A stretch of 64,000 nucleotides of DNA from Bacillota bacterium (GCA_023460035.1 JAEWRN010000021.1:124001-188000), one strand, 5' to 3'. Counted from the first letter of the stretch, positions 43,705-52,258 are shown. Notes: a model not told the origin generated them from the letters alone. A program made the numbers and translations.

Positions 43705-44130
43705 ATGCAGCAAACACAGCGCGGCCCGACGGCCCGGCAGTATAAGGCATACCTTTTATTTATGTTCATCGCCTGTGGCGGGGCATTTTTATGGCAGTTC
43801 TTTTTTTCGGGGCCGGGTGGCCAGTATGTCAGCTGGCCGCCCAGTGCGGGCTGGCAGCGCGAAATTGCGCTGTGGAACGTGGGCATTTTAGCCGCCCTTG
43901 CACTGGCATTGGTAAAACACAATATGGCATATCTTAAAATAATGACGCTGCAAGCCACCGTACTGTGTGTGCTGTTGGGGGCAAACCACTTGGTGGCCCT
44001 GGTGGGGCAGCTGCCGCAGGTTTACGGCATGCACCTTTTGGGGGTGGCCGAAGTGCTGTTAGTGGGCGGCGGCTGGGGCAGCGTGCTGCTGTACCGCACT
44101 TATAAAGCAAGCCGGCAGGGGGCAAAGTAA
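43705..44130 (+). CDS. Small four-helix membrane protein under TetR control
   Basis: Hypothetical membrane protein of 141 residues. Four hydrophobic segments lie at about residues 16-36, 52-70, 76-98 and 107-126; the C-terminus is basic (YRTYKASRQGAK). No motif I recognise. GGAGGGAA stands before the ATG. It is the only gene between the TetR operators and a hairpin, so it is the regulator's main target. A role in drug or solvent response is suggested only by the TetR pairing. Confidence 0.75.
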   Translation: MQQTQRGPTARQYKAYLLFMFIACGGAFLWQFFFSGPGGQYVSWPPSAGWQREIALWNVGILAALALALVKHNMAYLKIMTLQATVLCVLLGANHLVALVGQLPQVYGMHLLGVAEVLLVGGGWGSVLLYRTYKASRQGAK

Positions 44131-44192
44131 GTAAACCCCCGTCGTGCAGCGCAATTTTAGTAAACAGGTAAATGAAAAAGTACAGGCAAATA

Positions 44193-44230
44193 CCAGGCAC
44201 TGGGCAGGCAAATACCTGCCCGGCGCCTGG
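44193..44230 (+). terminator. Hairpin after the small membrane protein gene
   Basis: Nested stems CCAGGC/GCCTGG (44193-44198, 44225-44230) and GGGCAGG/CCTGCCC (44202-44208, 44215-44221). The T-run is weak, so it may be a transcript-end hairpin or an unrelated repeat. Confidence 0.5.
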
Positions 44231-44359
44231 TTGCATTTGTGGTGCATCAGGCGGGAAGAACAACCCAATGCAGGGTACAAATAGGTAAAAATTTACAATT
44301 AAAGTACACGCTATTTGGCGTTTTGACAATTATTTACTATGTAGTTGTTGTGGTAAATA

Positions 44360-44962
44360 TCAATCATCAAGGATAAGGACTAGCCCACCACCGATTTTAT
44401 CACTTTTGAACTTATAATTTACATCTATAGAAATCGTCAATATTTTACGTGTGTTTTTTATATGGGGTATTAATTCTTCTTTTGAAAAAGGTAGATAAAT
44501 ATCGTTTGTAACATTGTATAGAAAATTTCCATCATCGTCTGTCGTTCGGGCTTGCATTATTTCTTCAACAGTATAATCACGTAGGTCGATATGAATTCGC
44601 TCTATTGAAATATTGGCTAAACTGGTTTGTAAAGCATATAAACACATAAAATCATCGGCTTCAGGTAGATGTATTTTACCATTTAAAAACGCGTGGTACT
44701 TGTCCATAGAGGTATCGCCGTAATATTCCTCACCATTCCCTATTACCATATCTGCTGCTTCGTAATCAAACAATGTAAAAAAGCTATCTAGCTTATGCTC
44801 ATCCTCTACTTTGATTTTTTTTAGGTTCATATGGCCTCTTAGTAGGTTTAATAAGGCCGATATTGAAAATTTAGAGAAGTCTCTTCTGAAATCGTCCTCA
44901 TCGAAATACTTGTCCATAAACAAAGTAAGTAGGTTTGACCTGAACCCGAAAAACTTCGTCAA
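44360..44962 (-). pseudogene. Hypothetical protein, probably 5'-truncated by the IS insertion
   Basis: An AT-rich open frame of up to 200 residues with no family I recognise. Its first codons (44937-44962) lie inside the left end of the IS3-type element and begin with TTG without an RBS; the next ATG is 44917 (MDKYFDEDDF). The native N-terminus was therefore probably replaced or lost when the element inserted. The sequence is acidic and has no signal or membrane segment. Its composition differs from the neighbouring cluster genes, so it was likely foreign before the insertion. Confidence 0.55.
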
Positions 44963-45012
44963 TAGGAATGTTAGTCACGATATGCTAAAATAGAAAAAAT
45001 GGAGTGATTGAC

Positions 45013-45276
45013 ATGAAGGTAAGGTTTACAGAAGAACAGATTATCAAGATTCTCAAGGAGCACGAGGCTGGCAAGAAGGCAGTGGATATTGTCCGTGAGT
45101 ACAATATCACAGAACAAACCTTTTACCGTTGGAAAAGTAAGTACGGCGGTATGGATGTCAGTGAAGCTAAACGTCTGAAACAGCTTGAAGAAGAAAACCG
45201 ACGGTTGAAAGAAATGGTCGCTGACTTGTCTTTGGATAATAAGATATTAAAGGACGTGCTTTCAAAAAACGTCTAA
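45013..45276 (+). CDS. IS3-family transposase OrfA
   Basis: HTH/leucine-zipper protein of 87 residues: RFTEEQIIKILKEHEAGKK, NITEQTFYRWKSKYGGM, then the coiled coil RLKQLEEENRRLKEMVADLSLDNKILKDVL. It binds the IS ends. Near its 3' end the canonical -1 slippery heptamer A-AAA-AAC lies at 45264-45270, which would normally give the OrfAB transposase. ATG 45013 follows GGAGTG. Confidence 0.92.
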   Translation: MKVRFTEEQIIKILKEHEAGKKAVDIVREYNITEQTFYRWKSKYGGMDVSEAKRLKQLEEENRRLKEMVADLSLDNKILKDVLSKNV

Positions 45277-46102
45277 AGCCTGCCGTAAAACGCAAAATAG
45301 CAGCCGAAGTACAGGAATGCTATGAGATCAGCGAGCGCCGCGCGTGCAGGCTAATTGGGATTAGCCAAAACAGCAAACGATACAAGCCGACCGATAAAAG
45401 CGGGGATGCTTTGGTAACAGAACGGCTGAAGGCACTTTCGGCGCGCTGGAAACGATTTGGTTATCGCCGGTTGCATGTCATGCTGCTGCGTGAAGGCTTT
45501 GAGATTAACCACAAAAAAACATACAGGCTTTACAAGGTGCAGGATTAACCCTTCAGAAGCGAAGCAAAAAGAAAAAATATGAAAAGCGCGGCATGCCGGA
45601 CCGCACTGCAAAAGAAATGAATGCTCGCTGGTCGATGGATTTTGTCAGTGACAGAACCAGATATGGGTCAAACATTCGCGTTCTGACCGTAATTGATGAA
45701 GTGACGCGGGAATGTCTGGCTCTTGAAGTGGATAGCTCTCTCTCCGGGCGGAGGGTATCGGCTGTTCTGAACCGGATTGCCTTGTTCCGGGGGCTGCCGA
45801 AAGAAATTCTGACCGATAACGGCTCTGAATTTACCAGCAATGTAATGAATGCCTGGGCGTACGATCACAAGGTGGAACACATTTTTACAGACCCGGGTAA
45901 GCCCATGCAAAACGGCTACATAGAAAGCTTCAACGGGAAACTCCGTGCGGAATGCCTAAACCAACATTGGTTTCAAAGCTTGTCTGAGGCAAGGGAGATC
46001 ATTGAAGACTGGCGGTTGGAATATAACAGGATCAGGCCGCATTCCTCTCTCGACAACCTGACGCCGGAAGAATATGCCTTGAAACTTTTAAGCTGTTACT
46101 AA
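45264..46102 (+). pseudogene. IS3-family transposase OrfB, disrupted by a frameshift
   Basis: In the -1 frame after OrfA, the sequence reads KPAVKRKIAAEVQECYEISERRACRLIGISQ up to RLYKVQD and stops at TAA 45546. The continuation is in another frame (GLTLQKRSKKKKYEKRGMPD, then the DDE core ARWSMDFVSD, LTDNGSEF, NGYIESFNGKLRAECL, RPHSSLDNLTPEEYA) to 46102. A single base lost near 45536-45541 explains the shift. The remaining open frame could not give active transposase. Confidence 0.9.
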
Positions 46103-46259
46103 CATTCCCCCTGCGCGAAATTAGGGGGCAGGTCAACCCAATAATTCCATTCACAATATAAATGAATAAACGAACAATCAAAAAAGTTGGTTACGTTTGT
46201 CGCCATAGGCTATAAGAAGCACAACCACCGCCGTTTTGCAAAACGGCAGATGACGGGGT

Positions 46260-46868
46260 TTAAGTGTTTGCCGGCGATTCTTTTTTAAAAAAGTGAAAGT
46301 CGCAGCAGCTTTGGCCATAGCCAAGGGTCTGCGTGCGCGAAAACCCTATTTTTTGAAGGTTGCCGTAAGTGATGTCGTCCACATCGCAAAAAAGGCGGCA
46401 GAGCTCGGCGCAGCCGTTTTCAATGCAGGCGGTGTGCCAAAGGCAGGTCGTGATGGTCACATCATAAAAGCCTTTGCCCTGTTGCTGGGTGCTGACCTGC
46501 AAATCGGTAGTGCGCATAATGTGCAAAAAAATATGGCTGTACAGCGCGTAAAAACCGGGCAGCTTTTCAAGCCGCAGCATGGAGGCATGCTTTTTTGCCG
46601 CGACGCCCCCCAGCATATACTGCTTTAAATAACGGGTCGCTTCTTGCCCGCCAAACCCGTCAGTTAAAAAGGCCTGATATAATGCGATTCGCGGCAGAAT
46701 GGTTTGGCGCAGCATGGCGAGTTGGTTTTTCGTTTTGCCGGTGGTCTTGCCAATGCTTGCATCAAGCAGCGCCGCCTGTTTTTGAAACAGCACCTCGCCT
46801 TTTTCTTGCCCCAAGGCAAGGGTTAAAAATGCCCGTATCTGTTTTTGCTGTTTTATGTTACCAGACAT
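46260..46868 (-). CDS. ATC hydrolase-family protein (L-2-amino-thiazoline-4-carboxylate hydrolase family)
   Basis: Protein of 202 residues. The C-terminal block CLWHTACIENGCAELCRLFCDVDDITYGNL and LGYGQSCCDFHFFKK matches the signature of the ATC_hydrolase family (Cys pair, CD-x-D and a terminal CDF-x-F). The N-terminal half is helical. True activity in most members is untested. ATG 46868 has GGGGGT seven bases upstream. It stands alone between the IS and the PTS pair. Confidence 0.8.
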   Translation of the reverse strand: MSGNIKQQKQIRAFLTLALGQEKGEVLFQKQAALLDASIGKTTGKTKNQLAMLRQTILPRIALYQAFLTDGFGGQEATRYLKQYMLGGVAAKKHASMLRLEKLPGFYALYSHIFLHIMRTTDLQVSTQQQGKGFYDVTITTCLWHTACIENGCAELCRLFCDVDDITYGNLQKIGFSRTQTLGYGQSCCDFHFFKKESPANT

Positions 46869-46976
46869 AAACACACCCCCAATATTTGAATGCCAGTATC
46901 AGTATAACCCCAATAACCAGATACGCAAACAGAAAATGCCCCGCATGCAAAACCAGTTACGTACGGTAAAAACAAA

Positions 46977-47014
46977 CAGGCTAAAACAAATACTGCTGCA
47001 TTTGTTTTAGCCTG
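46977..47014 (-). terminator. Terminator of the EIIA-HPr pair (repeat hairpin copy 1)
   Basis: A perfect 15-bp stem (46977-46991 with 47000-47014), loop ACTGCTGC, with T on the minus strand. The same stem and nearly the same loop recur at 48007-48056. Confidence 0.85.
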
Positions 47015-47062
47015 AAATTTTTAGGGCCCTGTTTTTATAAGAGTTACGCGCAATAAACCGGA

Positions 47063-47278
47063 TTAGCCAAGGTCGGTGCCATCCAGCTCAAGCCACAGCT
47101 TGGAGCCGGGGCTTACCTGTAAATCAAGCAGCTCAAACAGCTCTTTGACATTTGCGGCACCTGTTTTGCAGTGAAGCGTGGCAGCACAGCTGAACTGTTT
47201 ACCGGCGCTTGCCAGCAAACATGCCGGGCGTGCGTGCAGGCCCCGTGCATCGCGGATGCAAAACGATAACTTTTTCAT
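47063..47278 (-). CDS. HPr-family phosphocarrier, short, with Glu at position 46
   Basis: HPr-like protein of 71 residues (typical HPr about 85). The catalytic His15 lies in RDARGLHARPA. At position 46, where Gram-positive HPr carries the regulatory Ser (K-S-I), this protein has Glu (ANVKELFELL), so it cannot be phosphorylated by HPr kinase and may mimic the phosphorylated state. The C-terminus ends early after LWLELDG. It follows EIIA by 12 bases in the same transcript. A weak RBS suggests coupling to EIIA. Confidence 0.88.
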   Translation of the reverse strand: MKKLSFCIRDARGLHARPACLLASAGKQFSCAATLHCKTGAANVKELFELLDLQVSPGSKLWLELDGTDLG

Positions 47279-47290
47279 AAAACGGGCCTG

Positions 47291-47806
47291 TCAGCCCTGC
47301 TTTGCCGCAACAATGTACTGCCCAATCGCGTCGCCAATTGCAGTAAAGCCGGTGCTGTCAAAAGTAACGGCTTCCATTTCGTCCGAGTTGGAAACCGTAA
47401 ACCCGATGACGGGGGAATACCCGGCGTCCTCGATTTTCTGCCGGCTGAATTTCAGCAGCTTTTGCCCGCAGCAGACCTTGTCCCCCTTTTGTGCCAGCGC
47501 GTGGAAGCCGTCACCTTTCATCTCCACCGTGTCAATGCCGACATGGATGATGAGCTCGGCGCCGTCTTCGCTGGTAATGCCAATGGCGTGCCCCGTTTGG
47601 GCAAAGGCGGTCAGGGTGCCGTTGATGGGTGCGGCAATGACATTGCCGTCGGGGACGATGCCGATGCCTTTGCCCAAAATACCGGAAGAAAACGCCTGGT
47701 CTGGAATTTCTTCCAGCGGGATCACCTGGCCGGAGGCAGGCGCGTAGAGCTTACCCGGTTCAGTTTGTACAGTCTTTTTCTTTGCAATCAAGTCAAAAAG
47801 CCACAT
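47291..47806 (-). CDS. PTS glucose-family EIIA (Crr-like)
   Basis: Soluble phosphocarrier of 171 residues. Family features: LYAPASGQVIPLEEIPDQAFSSGILGKGIGI at the start, then GHAIGI and the active-site histidine in ELIIHVGIDTV, and FHALAQKGDKV. ATG 47806 has AAGGGTGA seven bases upstream. There is no partner EIIBC here; it pairs only with the unusual HPr. It may serve several permeases or have a regulatory role. Confidence 0.95.
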   Translation of the reverse strand: MWLFDLIAKKKTVQTEPGKLYAPASGQVIPLEEIPDQAFSSGILGKGIGIVPDGNVIAAPINGTLTAFAQTGHAIGITSEDGAELIIHVGIDTVEMKGDGFHALAQKGDKVCCGQKLLKFSRQKIEDAGYSPVIGFTVSNSDEMEAVTFDSTGFTAIGDAIGQYIVAAKQG

Positions 47807-47830
47807 AGTAAATTCACCCTTATACAATAT

Positions 47831-47905
47831 AAAAAATAAAACCCCACGAGTTACCAAAGCACAAAAGAGCGCTGGTAATGCCTCGTAGAGTTACAGTCCA
47901 GTATA
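47831..47905 (-). promoter_or_regulatory. Leader hairpin and probable promoter of the EIIA-HPr pair
   Basis: A -10-like TATACT (47900-47905 on the minus strand) precedes a hairpin with ACGAG/CTCGT and TTACCA/TGGTAA arms (47846-47886) followed by a T-rich tail (47831-47841). It looks like a leader terminator between promoter and gene. The -35 is weak. Confidence 0.5.
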
Positions 47906-48006
47906 ATTTATATATAACACAAAACAAACGGCCAGTCAAGCGAAACCAGCGGGCATACCCGCAACCAGAAGCGGAGCTTTTTGCCAAACAAAACGGGCGA
48001 GGTAAA

Positions 48007-48056
48007 GGCAAACAGGCTAAAACAAATACCGTTGCATTTGTTTTAGCCTGTTTGCC
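48007..48056 (-). repeat. Repeat hairpin copy 2, downstream of tRNA-Arg
   Basis: A perfect 21-bp stem (48007-48027 with 48036-48056), loop ACCGTTGC. It begins directly after the tRNA 3' end and probably terminates or bounds that transcript. It shares the 15-bp stem of copy 1. Confidence 0.88.
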
Positions 48057-48057
48057 G

Positions 48058-48134
48058 TGGCGTCCCCGAGCGGATTCGAACCGCTGGCCTTTCGCTTAGG
48101 AGGCGAACGCTCTATCCTGCTGAGCTACGGAGAC
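48058..48134 (-). tRNA. tRNA-Arg (anticodon CCU)
   Basis: A 77-nt cloverleaf including the encoded CCA. Acceptor GTCTCCG pairs with CGGGGAC, D-arm TAGCTCAGC, anticodon stem TTCGC/GCGAA with loop CTCCTAA (anticodon CCT), and T-arm GCGGTTCGAATCCGC. It reads AGG codons. Confidence 0.97.
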
Positions 48135-48436
48135 AAAATGAAATTGTGCATACTGCTGTGAAAACCTGCCGCATTTTAGATAAATGTCCATAAAAACAGA
48201 ACCCTTTGTAAAACAGGGACGCGCCCGCGGCGCAGAGCGCTTTTTTGCAGAAAAACAGCGGCCCGGCGGGTGAAGCAAAGGGCAACCACCATTATAAAGG
48301 ACGCAGGGGCAAAAATCAAGTTGAAAGGCTGCATTTGGCGTGCTATAATGGGCCGTAAAGCCGCTTTATAGGCGAAAAAACCAGACAAAAACGGGCTGCA
48401 TCCGCTTTTGCAATCTGGGAAAGATGAGGAATCAAG
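48135..48436 (+). promoter_or_regulatory. Promoter region of the potassium channel gene
   Basis: TTGAAA (48321-48326), 17 bases, TATAAT (48344-48349) gives a leader of about 80 nt before the TTG start. No c-di-AMP riboswitch signature was seen. The rest of the 302 bp is empty apart from the tRNA's own upstream side. Confidence 0.8.
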
Positions 48437-49828
48437 TTGAAAAGCAATACCTTCAGCATGGCGCTCTGCGGAAAACCGGGTTCTATTTCCCCAACCAGAA
48501 TTATTGTGGTCAGCTTTTGTGCAGTTATTTTGACCGGCACACTGTTGCTGATGCTGCCCATTTCAACGCGGGACGGCAGCCTTTCGTTTATCGACGCGAT
48601 GTTTACGGCAACCTCGGCGACCTGCGTGACCGGCCTTGTGGTGTTTGACACCTTTACGAAATTCACCCCGTTTGGGCAGGCAGTGGTGCTGCTGCTGATC
48701 CAGATCGGCGGCCTTGGGCTGGTGACGCTGACCGCGTTTTTTAATGTGGCACTGCATAAGCGCCTGGGCTTTAAAAGCATGAAGCTTGCCAGTGAGTCGA
48801 TTAGTTTGGATGAAGCCACCGGCGCAAAGCCGCTGCTGTACACGGTGATGCGCACCAGTATGGGGTTTGAGCTGGCCGGCGCACTGCTGCTGATGGTGGT
48901 CATGGTGCCGAAGTTTGGCATTGCCGGTATTTGGATTTCGATTTTTACCGCAGTTTCTGCCTTTTGCAACGCGGGGTTTGACCTGTTTGGGCGCATTGCC
49001 CCGTATACCAGCTTGACGACCTTTTACTCGAACGGGTATGTGCTGGCCATTGTGATGCTGTTAATCGTCTGCGGCGGCCTTGGCTTTATTGTGTGGCAAG
49101 AGCTGTTTATGTTCCGCCGCCGGCACAAGCTGTCGCTGCACGCAAAGCTTGCCATTGCCGTCACCGTGACGCTGATCATTGTGGGGGCGCTGGCCATTGG
49201 CCTGCTGGAATGGGACAACCCCGCCACGATGGGCAAGTTTTCCACCGGCGAAAAGGTGATGTCCAGCCTGTTTCAGTCAATCACCTGCCGTACTGCCGGG
49301 TTTAACACCATTGACCAAGCCGGTATGCATACGCTGTCAAAGCTGGCAAGTGTAATTTTGATGTTCATTGGTGCCTGCCCGGGTGGTACCGGCGGCGGTA
49401 TTAAAGGCACTACGGCGATTATTTTGTTCTTTACTATTATCTCTGTCATACAGGGCCGCGGCGAGGCGGTCATTCGCGGCCGGCGCATCGACAAAAAAAC
49501 AGTCTACCGCGCGCTGACCATTGTCACACTGGGCTTTACGGTGATTTTGTTTACGACGCTGGTTATGATCTACGACACCCCGATGGTGGACGGCATGGTG
49601 GACGGCAACTTTATCGACTGCCTGTTTGAAGCAACCTCCGCCTTTGGCACGGTGGGGCTGTCGTCCGGCGTGACAGGGCAGCTGACGAGCCTTGGTAAAG
49701 TGGTCACTGCGCTGACGATGCTGATTGGCCGTGTGGGCCCCATTGCAATGGGCATGTCGCTGGCATCCCGCGCGGGGGAGCTTGCCCGCCGTGAAATTTT
49801 GCCGGAAGCAAAAATTGTTGTGGGCTGA
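48437..49828 (+). CDS. ktrB: TrkH/KtrB-family potassium uptake channel
   Basis: Membrane protein of 463 residues with four M-P-M repeats. The four pore loops read SATCVTGL, AFCNAGF, SITCRTAGFN and SAFGTVGLSSG, each with the selectivity Gly. A gating-loop stretch PGGTGGGIKGTT is seen in the third repeat. The start is TTG 48437 with GAGGA six bases upstream; ATG 48458 is a shorter alternative. No KtrA/TrkA ring subunit is adjacent, so its partner must lie elsewhere. Confidence 0.94.
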   Translation: MKSNTFSMALCGKPGSISPTRIIVVSFCAVILTGTLLLMLPISTRDGSLSFIDAMFTATSATCVTGLVVFDTFTKFTPFGQAVVLLLIQIGGLGLVTLTAFFNVALHKRLGFKSMKLASESISLDEATGAKPLLYTVMRTSMGFELAGALLLMVVMVPKFGIAGIWISIFTAVSAFCNAGFDLFGRIAPYTSLTTFYSNGYVLAIVMLLIVCGGLGFIVWQELFMFRRRHKLSLHAKLAIAVTVTLIIVGALAIGLLEWDNPATMGKFSTGEKVMSSLFQSITCRTAGFNTIDQAGMHTLSKLASVILMFIGACPGGTGGGIKGTTAIILFFTIISVIQGRGEAVIRGRRIDKKTVYRALTIVTLGFTVILFTTLVMIYDTPMVDGMVDGNFIDCLFEATSAFGTVGLSSGVTGQLTSLGKVVTALTMLIGRVGPIAMGMSLASRAGELARREILPEAKIVVG

Positions 49829-49880
49829 GCCCGGTTTTCGCCCATTTACTGTATACATTGTCAATTTTTTATTTTACCGG

Positions 49881-49969
49881 TTGACGTAGGCCGGCAGTAG
49901 TATTATGATAAAAGGCGCGATACGGCCGGTACCGCGTTTTTTTGGATTTTTTGTTAGTATAGACTAACA
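49881..49969 (+). promoter_or_regulatory. Promoter and iron-regulator-like palindrome before feoA
   Basis: TTGACG (49881-49886), 17 bases, TATGAT (49904-49909). TGTTAGTATAGACTAACA (49952-49969) is a perfect dyad with 7-bp arms just before the RBS. Its TTAG/CTAA form resembles boxes of DtxR-type metal regulators; no Fur-box match was seen. Confidence 0.65.
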
Positions 49970-49981
49970 TTGGAGGAAGCC

Positions 49982-50206
49982 ATGACACTGAATGAGTTGC
50001 CGCTGGGCAAGGATGCCGTTATTATTGCAGTGGGCGGCACGGGTGCGCTGCGCCGCCACCTGTTGGACATGGGCCTGACGCCTAAAACCAAGATTATGGT
50101 GCGCAAGCGTGCCCCAATGGGCGACCCCATTGAGCTGCACCTGCGCGGTTACGAGCTGACACTGCGGCTGGACGATGCACGGGAGATTGCGGTAGCCGCG
50201 CTTTGA
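49982..50206 (+). CDS. feoA: FeoA-family protein
   Basis: SH3-like cytoplasmic protein of 74 residues needed for FeoB-driven ferrous iron uptake. The core RRHLLDMGLTPKTKIMVRKRAPMGDPIELHLRGYELTLR is typical. ATG 49982 has GGAGG five bases upstream; the in-frame extension to 49970 overlaps this RBS. It precedes feoB by 24 bases. Confidence 0.95.
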   Translation: MTLNELPLGKDAVIIAVGGTGALRRHLLDMGLTPKTKIMVRKRAPMGDPIELHLRGYELTLRLDDAREIAVAAL

Positions 50207-50230
50207 ACACAAAGGGAGGGGGAACGTAAC

Positions 50231-52234
50231 ATGATTTTTGCACTTGCGGGCAACCAGAACTGCGGTAAAACGACGTTATTTAACCAGCTTACCGGCTCAA
50301 ACCAGCACGTCGGCAATTTCCCCGGGGTGACGGTAGAGCAAAAAACAGGCACGGTGCGCAAGGTCAAGGGGGTCGAGGTCGTTGACCTGCCGGGCATTTA
50401 TTCCCTTTCGCCCTACACAAACGAAGAAATTGTGACGCGCGATTACCTGCTGTTTGGCAAAGCGGACGGTATTATCAATATTCTGGATGCCAGCAATATT
50501 GAGCGCAATTTATATTTGACGATGCAGCTGATTGAGCTGTCGCTGCCCATGGTGGTGGCCCTGAACATGATGGATGAGGTGCGGGCAAACGGCACGTCGA
50601 TCGACCTTGAAAAGCTGGCCGACGAGCTGGGGGTGCCGGTGGTGCCGATTTCGGCGTCGAAAGACGAGGGCGTGGACGAGCTGGTGGAAGTGGCGATGGA
50701 GACCGTGCAGCACAAGCGGCTGCCCCGCCGGCTGGATTTCTGCACCGGCGCGGTGCACCGGGCCATCCACTCCACCGCGCACATGGTAGAGGACCACGCG
50801 GCGGCAATTGGCGTGCCAATGCGGTTTGCCGCCACCAAGCTGATTGAGGGCGACGCCCCGATGCTGGAGCGGCTGCACCTGTCGCAGAATGAAAAAGAGC
50901 TGTTGCAGCACACGGTGACAGAGATGGAAACCGAGCTTGGCACCGACCGCGAGGCGGCGATGGCCGACATGCGCTATACCTTTATAGAGGGGCTGTGCGC
51001 CGACACGGTAAAAAAGCAGGGTGAAAGCCGCGAACACCAGCGCAGCATCCGCATCGACGCGGTGCTGACCCACAAAATTTTTGCCATCCCCATTTTTATT
51101 GGTATTATGGCGCTGGTGTTTTGGCTGACCTTTGGCGTGATTGGCAAGGCGTTGAGCGACCTTTTAAATTTGGGCGTGCAGGCGCTGACGACACTGACGG
51201 CGCAGGCGCTGACCGACCTTGCGGTCAACCCGGTGCTGCGCGGGCTGATTATCGACGGCATTTTTGCCGGCGTGGGCTCGGTGCTGAGCTTTTTGCCCAT
51301 CATCGTAGTGCTGTTTTTCTTTTTGTCCATCCTCGAAGATTCGGGTTATATGGCGCGGGTCGCCTTTGTGATGGATAGCCTGCTGCGCAAAATCGGCCTT
51401 TCGGGCCGCAGCTTTGTGCCGATGCTGATCGGCTTTGGTTGCAGTGTGCCGGCCATCATGGCCACCCGCACGCTGTCCAGCGAGCGCGACCACAAAATGA
51501 CGATTTTGCTCATCCCGTTTATGAGCTGCAGCGCGAAGCTGCCCATTTATGCGCTGTTTACGGCGGCGTTTTTCCCGCAGCACGGGGCGCTTGTGATGAT
51601 TTTGCTGTATGTCACCGGCATGCTGCTGGCCGTGCTGGCCGGGTTGGTTTTTAAAGACACGCTGTTTGCGGGCAACCCGGTGCCGTTTGTGATGGAGCTG
51701 CCCAACTACCGGCTGCCCAGCCCCAAAAGCGTCGTGCTGCTGATTTGGGACAAGGTGCACGATTTTCTCACCCGCGCGTTTACAGTGATTTTTGCCGCGT
51801 CAATTGTGATTTGGGTGTTGCAGACCTTTGATGTGCGGTTTAATTTGGTGGCCGACAGCTCGGCGTCGATGCTGGCGGGCATTGGGCGGTTGATTGCCCC
51901 GGTGTTTGCCCCGCTGGGCTTTGGCGACTGGCGCGCCGCCACGGCGTTGCTGGCCGGCTTTACGATGAAAGAGGCGGTCGTCTCCACGCTGGCGGTGCTG
52001 GCCGGCGGTGCCGGGCAGCTGAACACGGTGCTGGGCACGATGTTCACCCCGCTGACCGCGTTTGCCTTTTTAGTGTTTACCCTGTTGTACACCCCCTGCA
52101 TTGCGGCCGTTACCGCCGTGCGGCGCGAACTGAATTCGCGCTTGAGCGCGCTGAAACTGGTCGTGCTGCAAACCGGCATTGCGTGGGTGGTTAGCTTTGC
52201 TGTCTATCAGGTAGGGCGTTTAATCGGGTTTTGA
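50231..52234 (+). CDS. feoB: FeoB ferrous iron transporter
   Basis: Membrane GTPase transporter of 667 residues. G domain motifs: GNQNCGKTT (7-15), VDLPGIYSLSPYTNEE and NMMDE; then a helical GDI-like stretch and a C-terminal membrane domain with two Gate regions (SGRSFVPMLIGFGCSVPAIMATRTL and the later TMKEAVVSTLAVL) and CSAKLPIYA. Imports Fe2+. Ends close to a terminator; no feoC seen. Confidence 0.97.
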   Translation: MIFALAGNQNCGKTTLFNQLTGSNQHVGNFPGVTVEQKTGTVRKVKGVEVVDLPGIYSLSPYTNEEIVTRDYLLFGKADGIINILDASNIERNLYLTMQLIELSLPMVVALNMMDEVRANGTSIDLEKLADELGVPVVPISASKDEGVDELVEVAMETVQHKRLPRRLDFCTGAVHRAIHSTAHMVEDHAAAIGVPMRFAATKLIEGDAPMLERLHLSQNEKELLQHTVTEMETELGTDREAAMADMRYTFIEGLCADTVKKQGESREHQRSIRIDAVLTHKIFAIPIFIGIMALVFWLTFGVIGKALSDLLNLGVQALTTLTAQALTDLAVNPVLRGLIIDGIFAGVGSVLSFLPIIVVLFFFLSILEDSGYMARVAFVMDSLLRKIGLSGRSFVPMLIGFGCSVPAIMATRTLSSERDHKMTILLIPFMSCSAKLPIYALFTAAFFPQHGALVMILLYVTGMLLAVLAGLVFKDTLFAGNPVPFVMELPNYRLPSPKSVVLLIWDKVHDFLTRAFTVIFAASIVIWVLQTFDVRFNLVADSSASMLAGIGRLIAPVFAPLGFGDWRAATALLAGFTMKEAVVSTLAVLAGGAGQLNTVLGTMFTPLTAFAFLVFTLLYTPCIAAVTAVRRELNSRLSALKLVVLQTGIAWVVSFAVYQVGRLIGF

Positions 52235-52258
52235 TTGCAGACCCCTTAAATGTAATAA

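Larger units (their letters stand above)
44936..46136 (+). mobile_element. Decayed IS3-family element, IS407-like group
   Basis: About 1.2 kb with imperfect terminal inverted repeats: both ends start TTGACCTG going inward and share GGAATGTTAG about 28-30 bases in (left 44936 to about 44975; right 46098 to 46136). It encodes OrfA and a frameshifted OrfB with the DDE domain. No convincing target-site duplication is visible, so one end may have been rearranged. Group assignment rests on the OrfA/OrfB motifs. Confidence 0.88.

Noticed and set aside
44930..46140. Target-site duplication of the IS3-type element
   Set aside because: Bases next to the two ends do not match as a 3-5 bp direct repeat.
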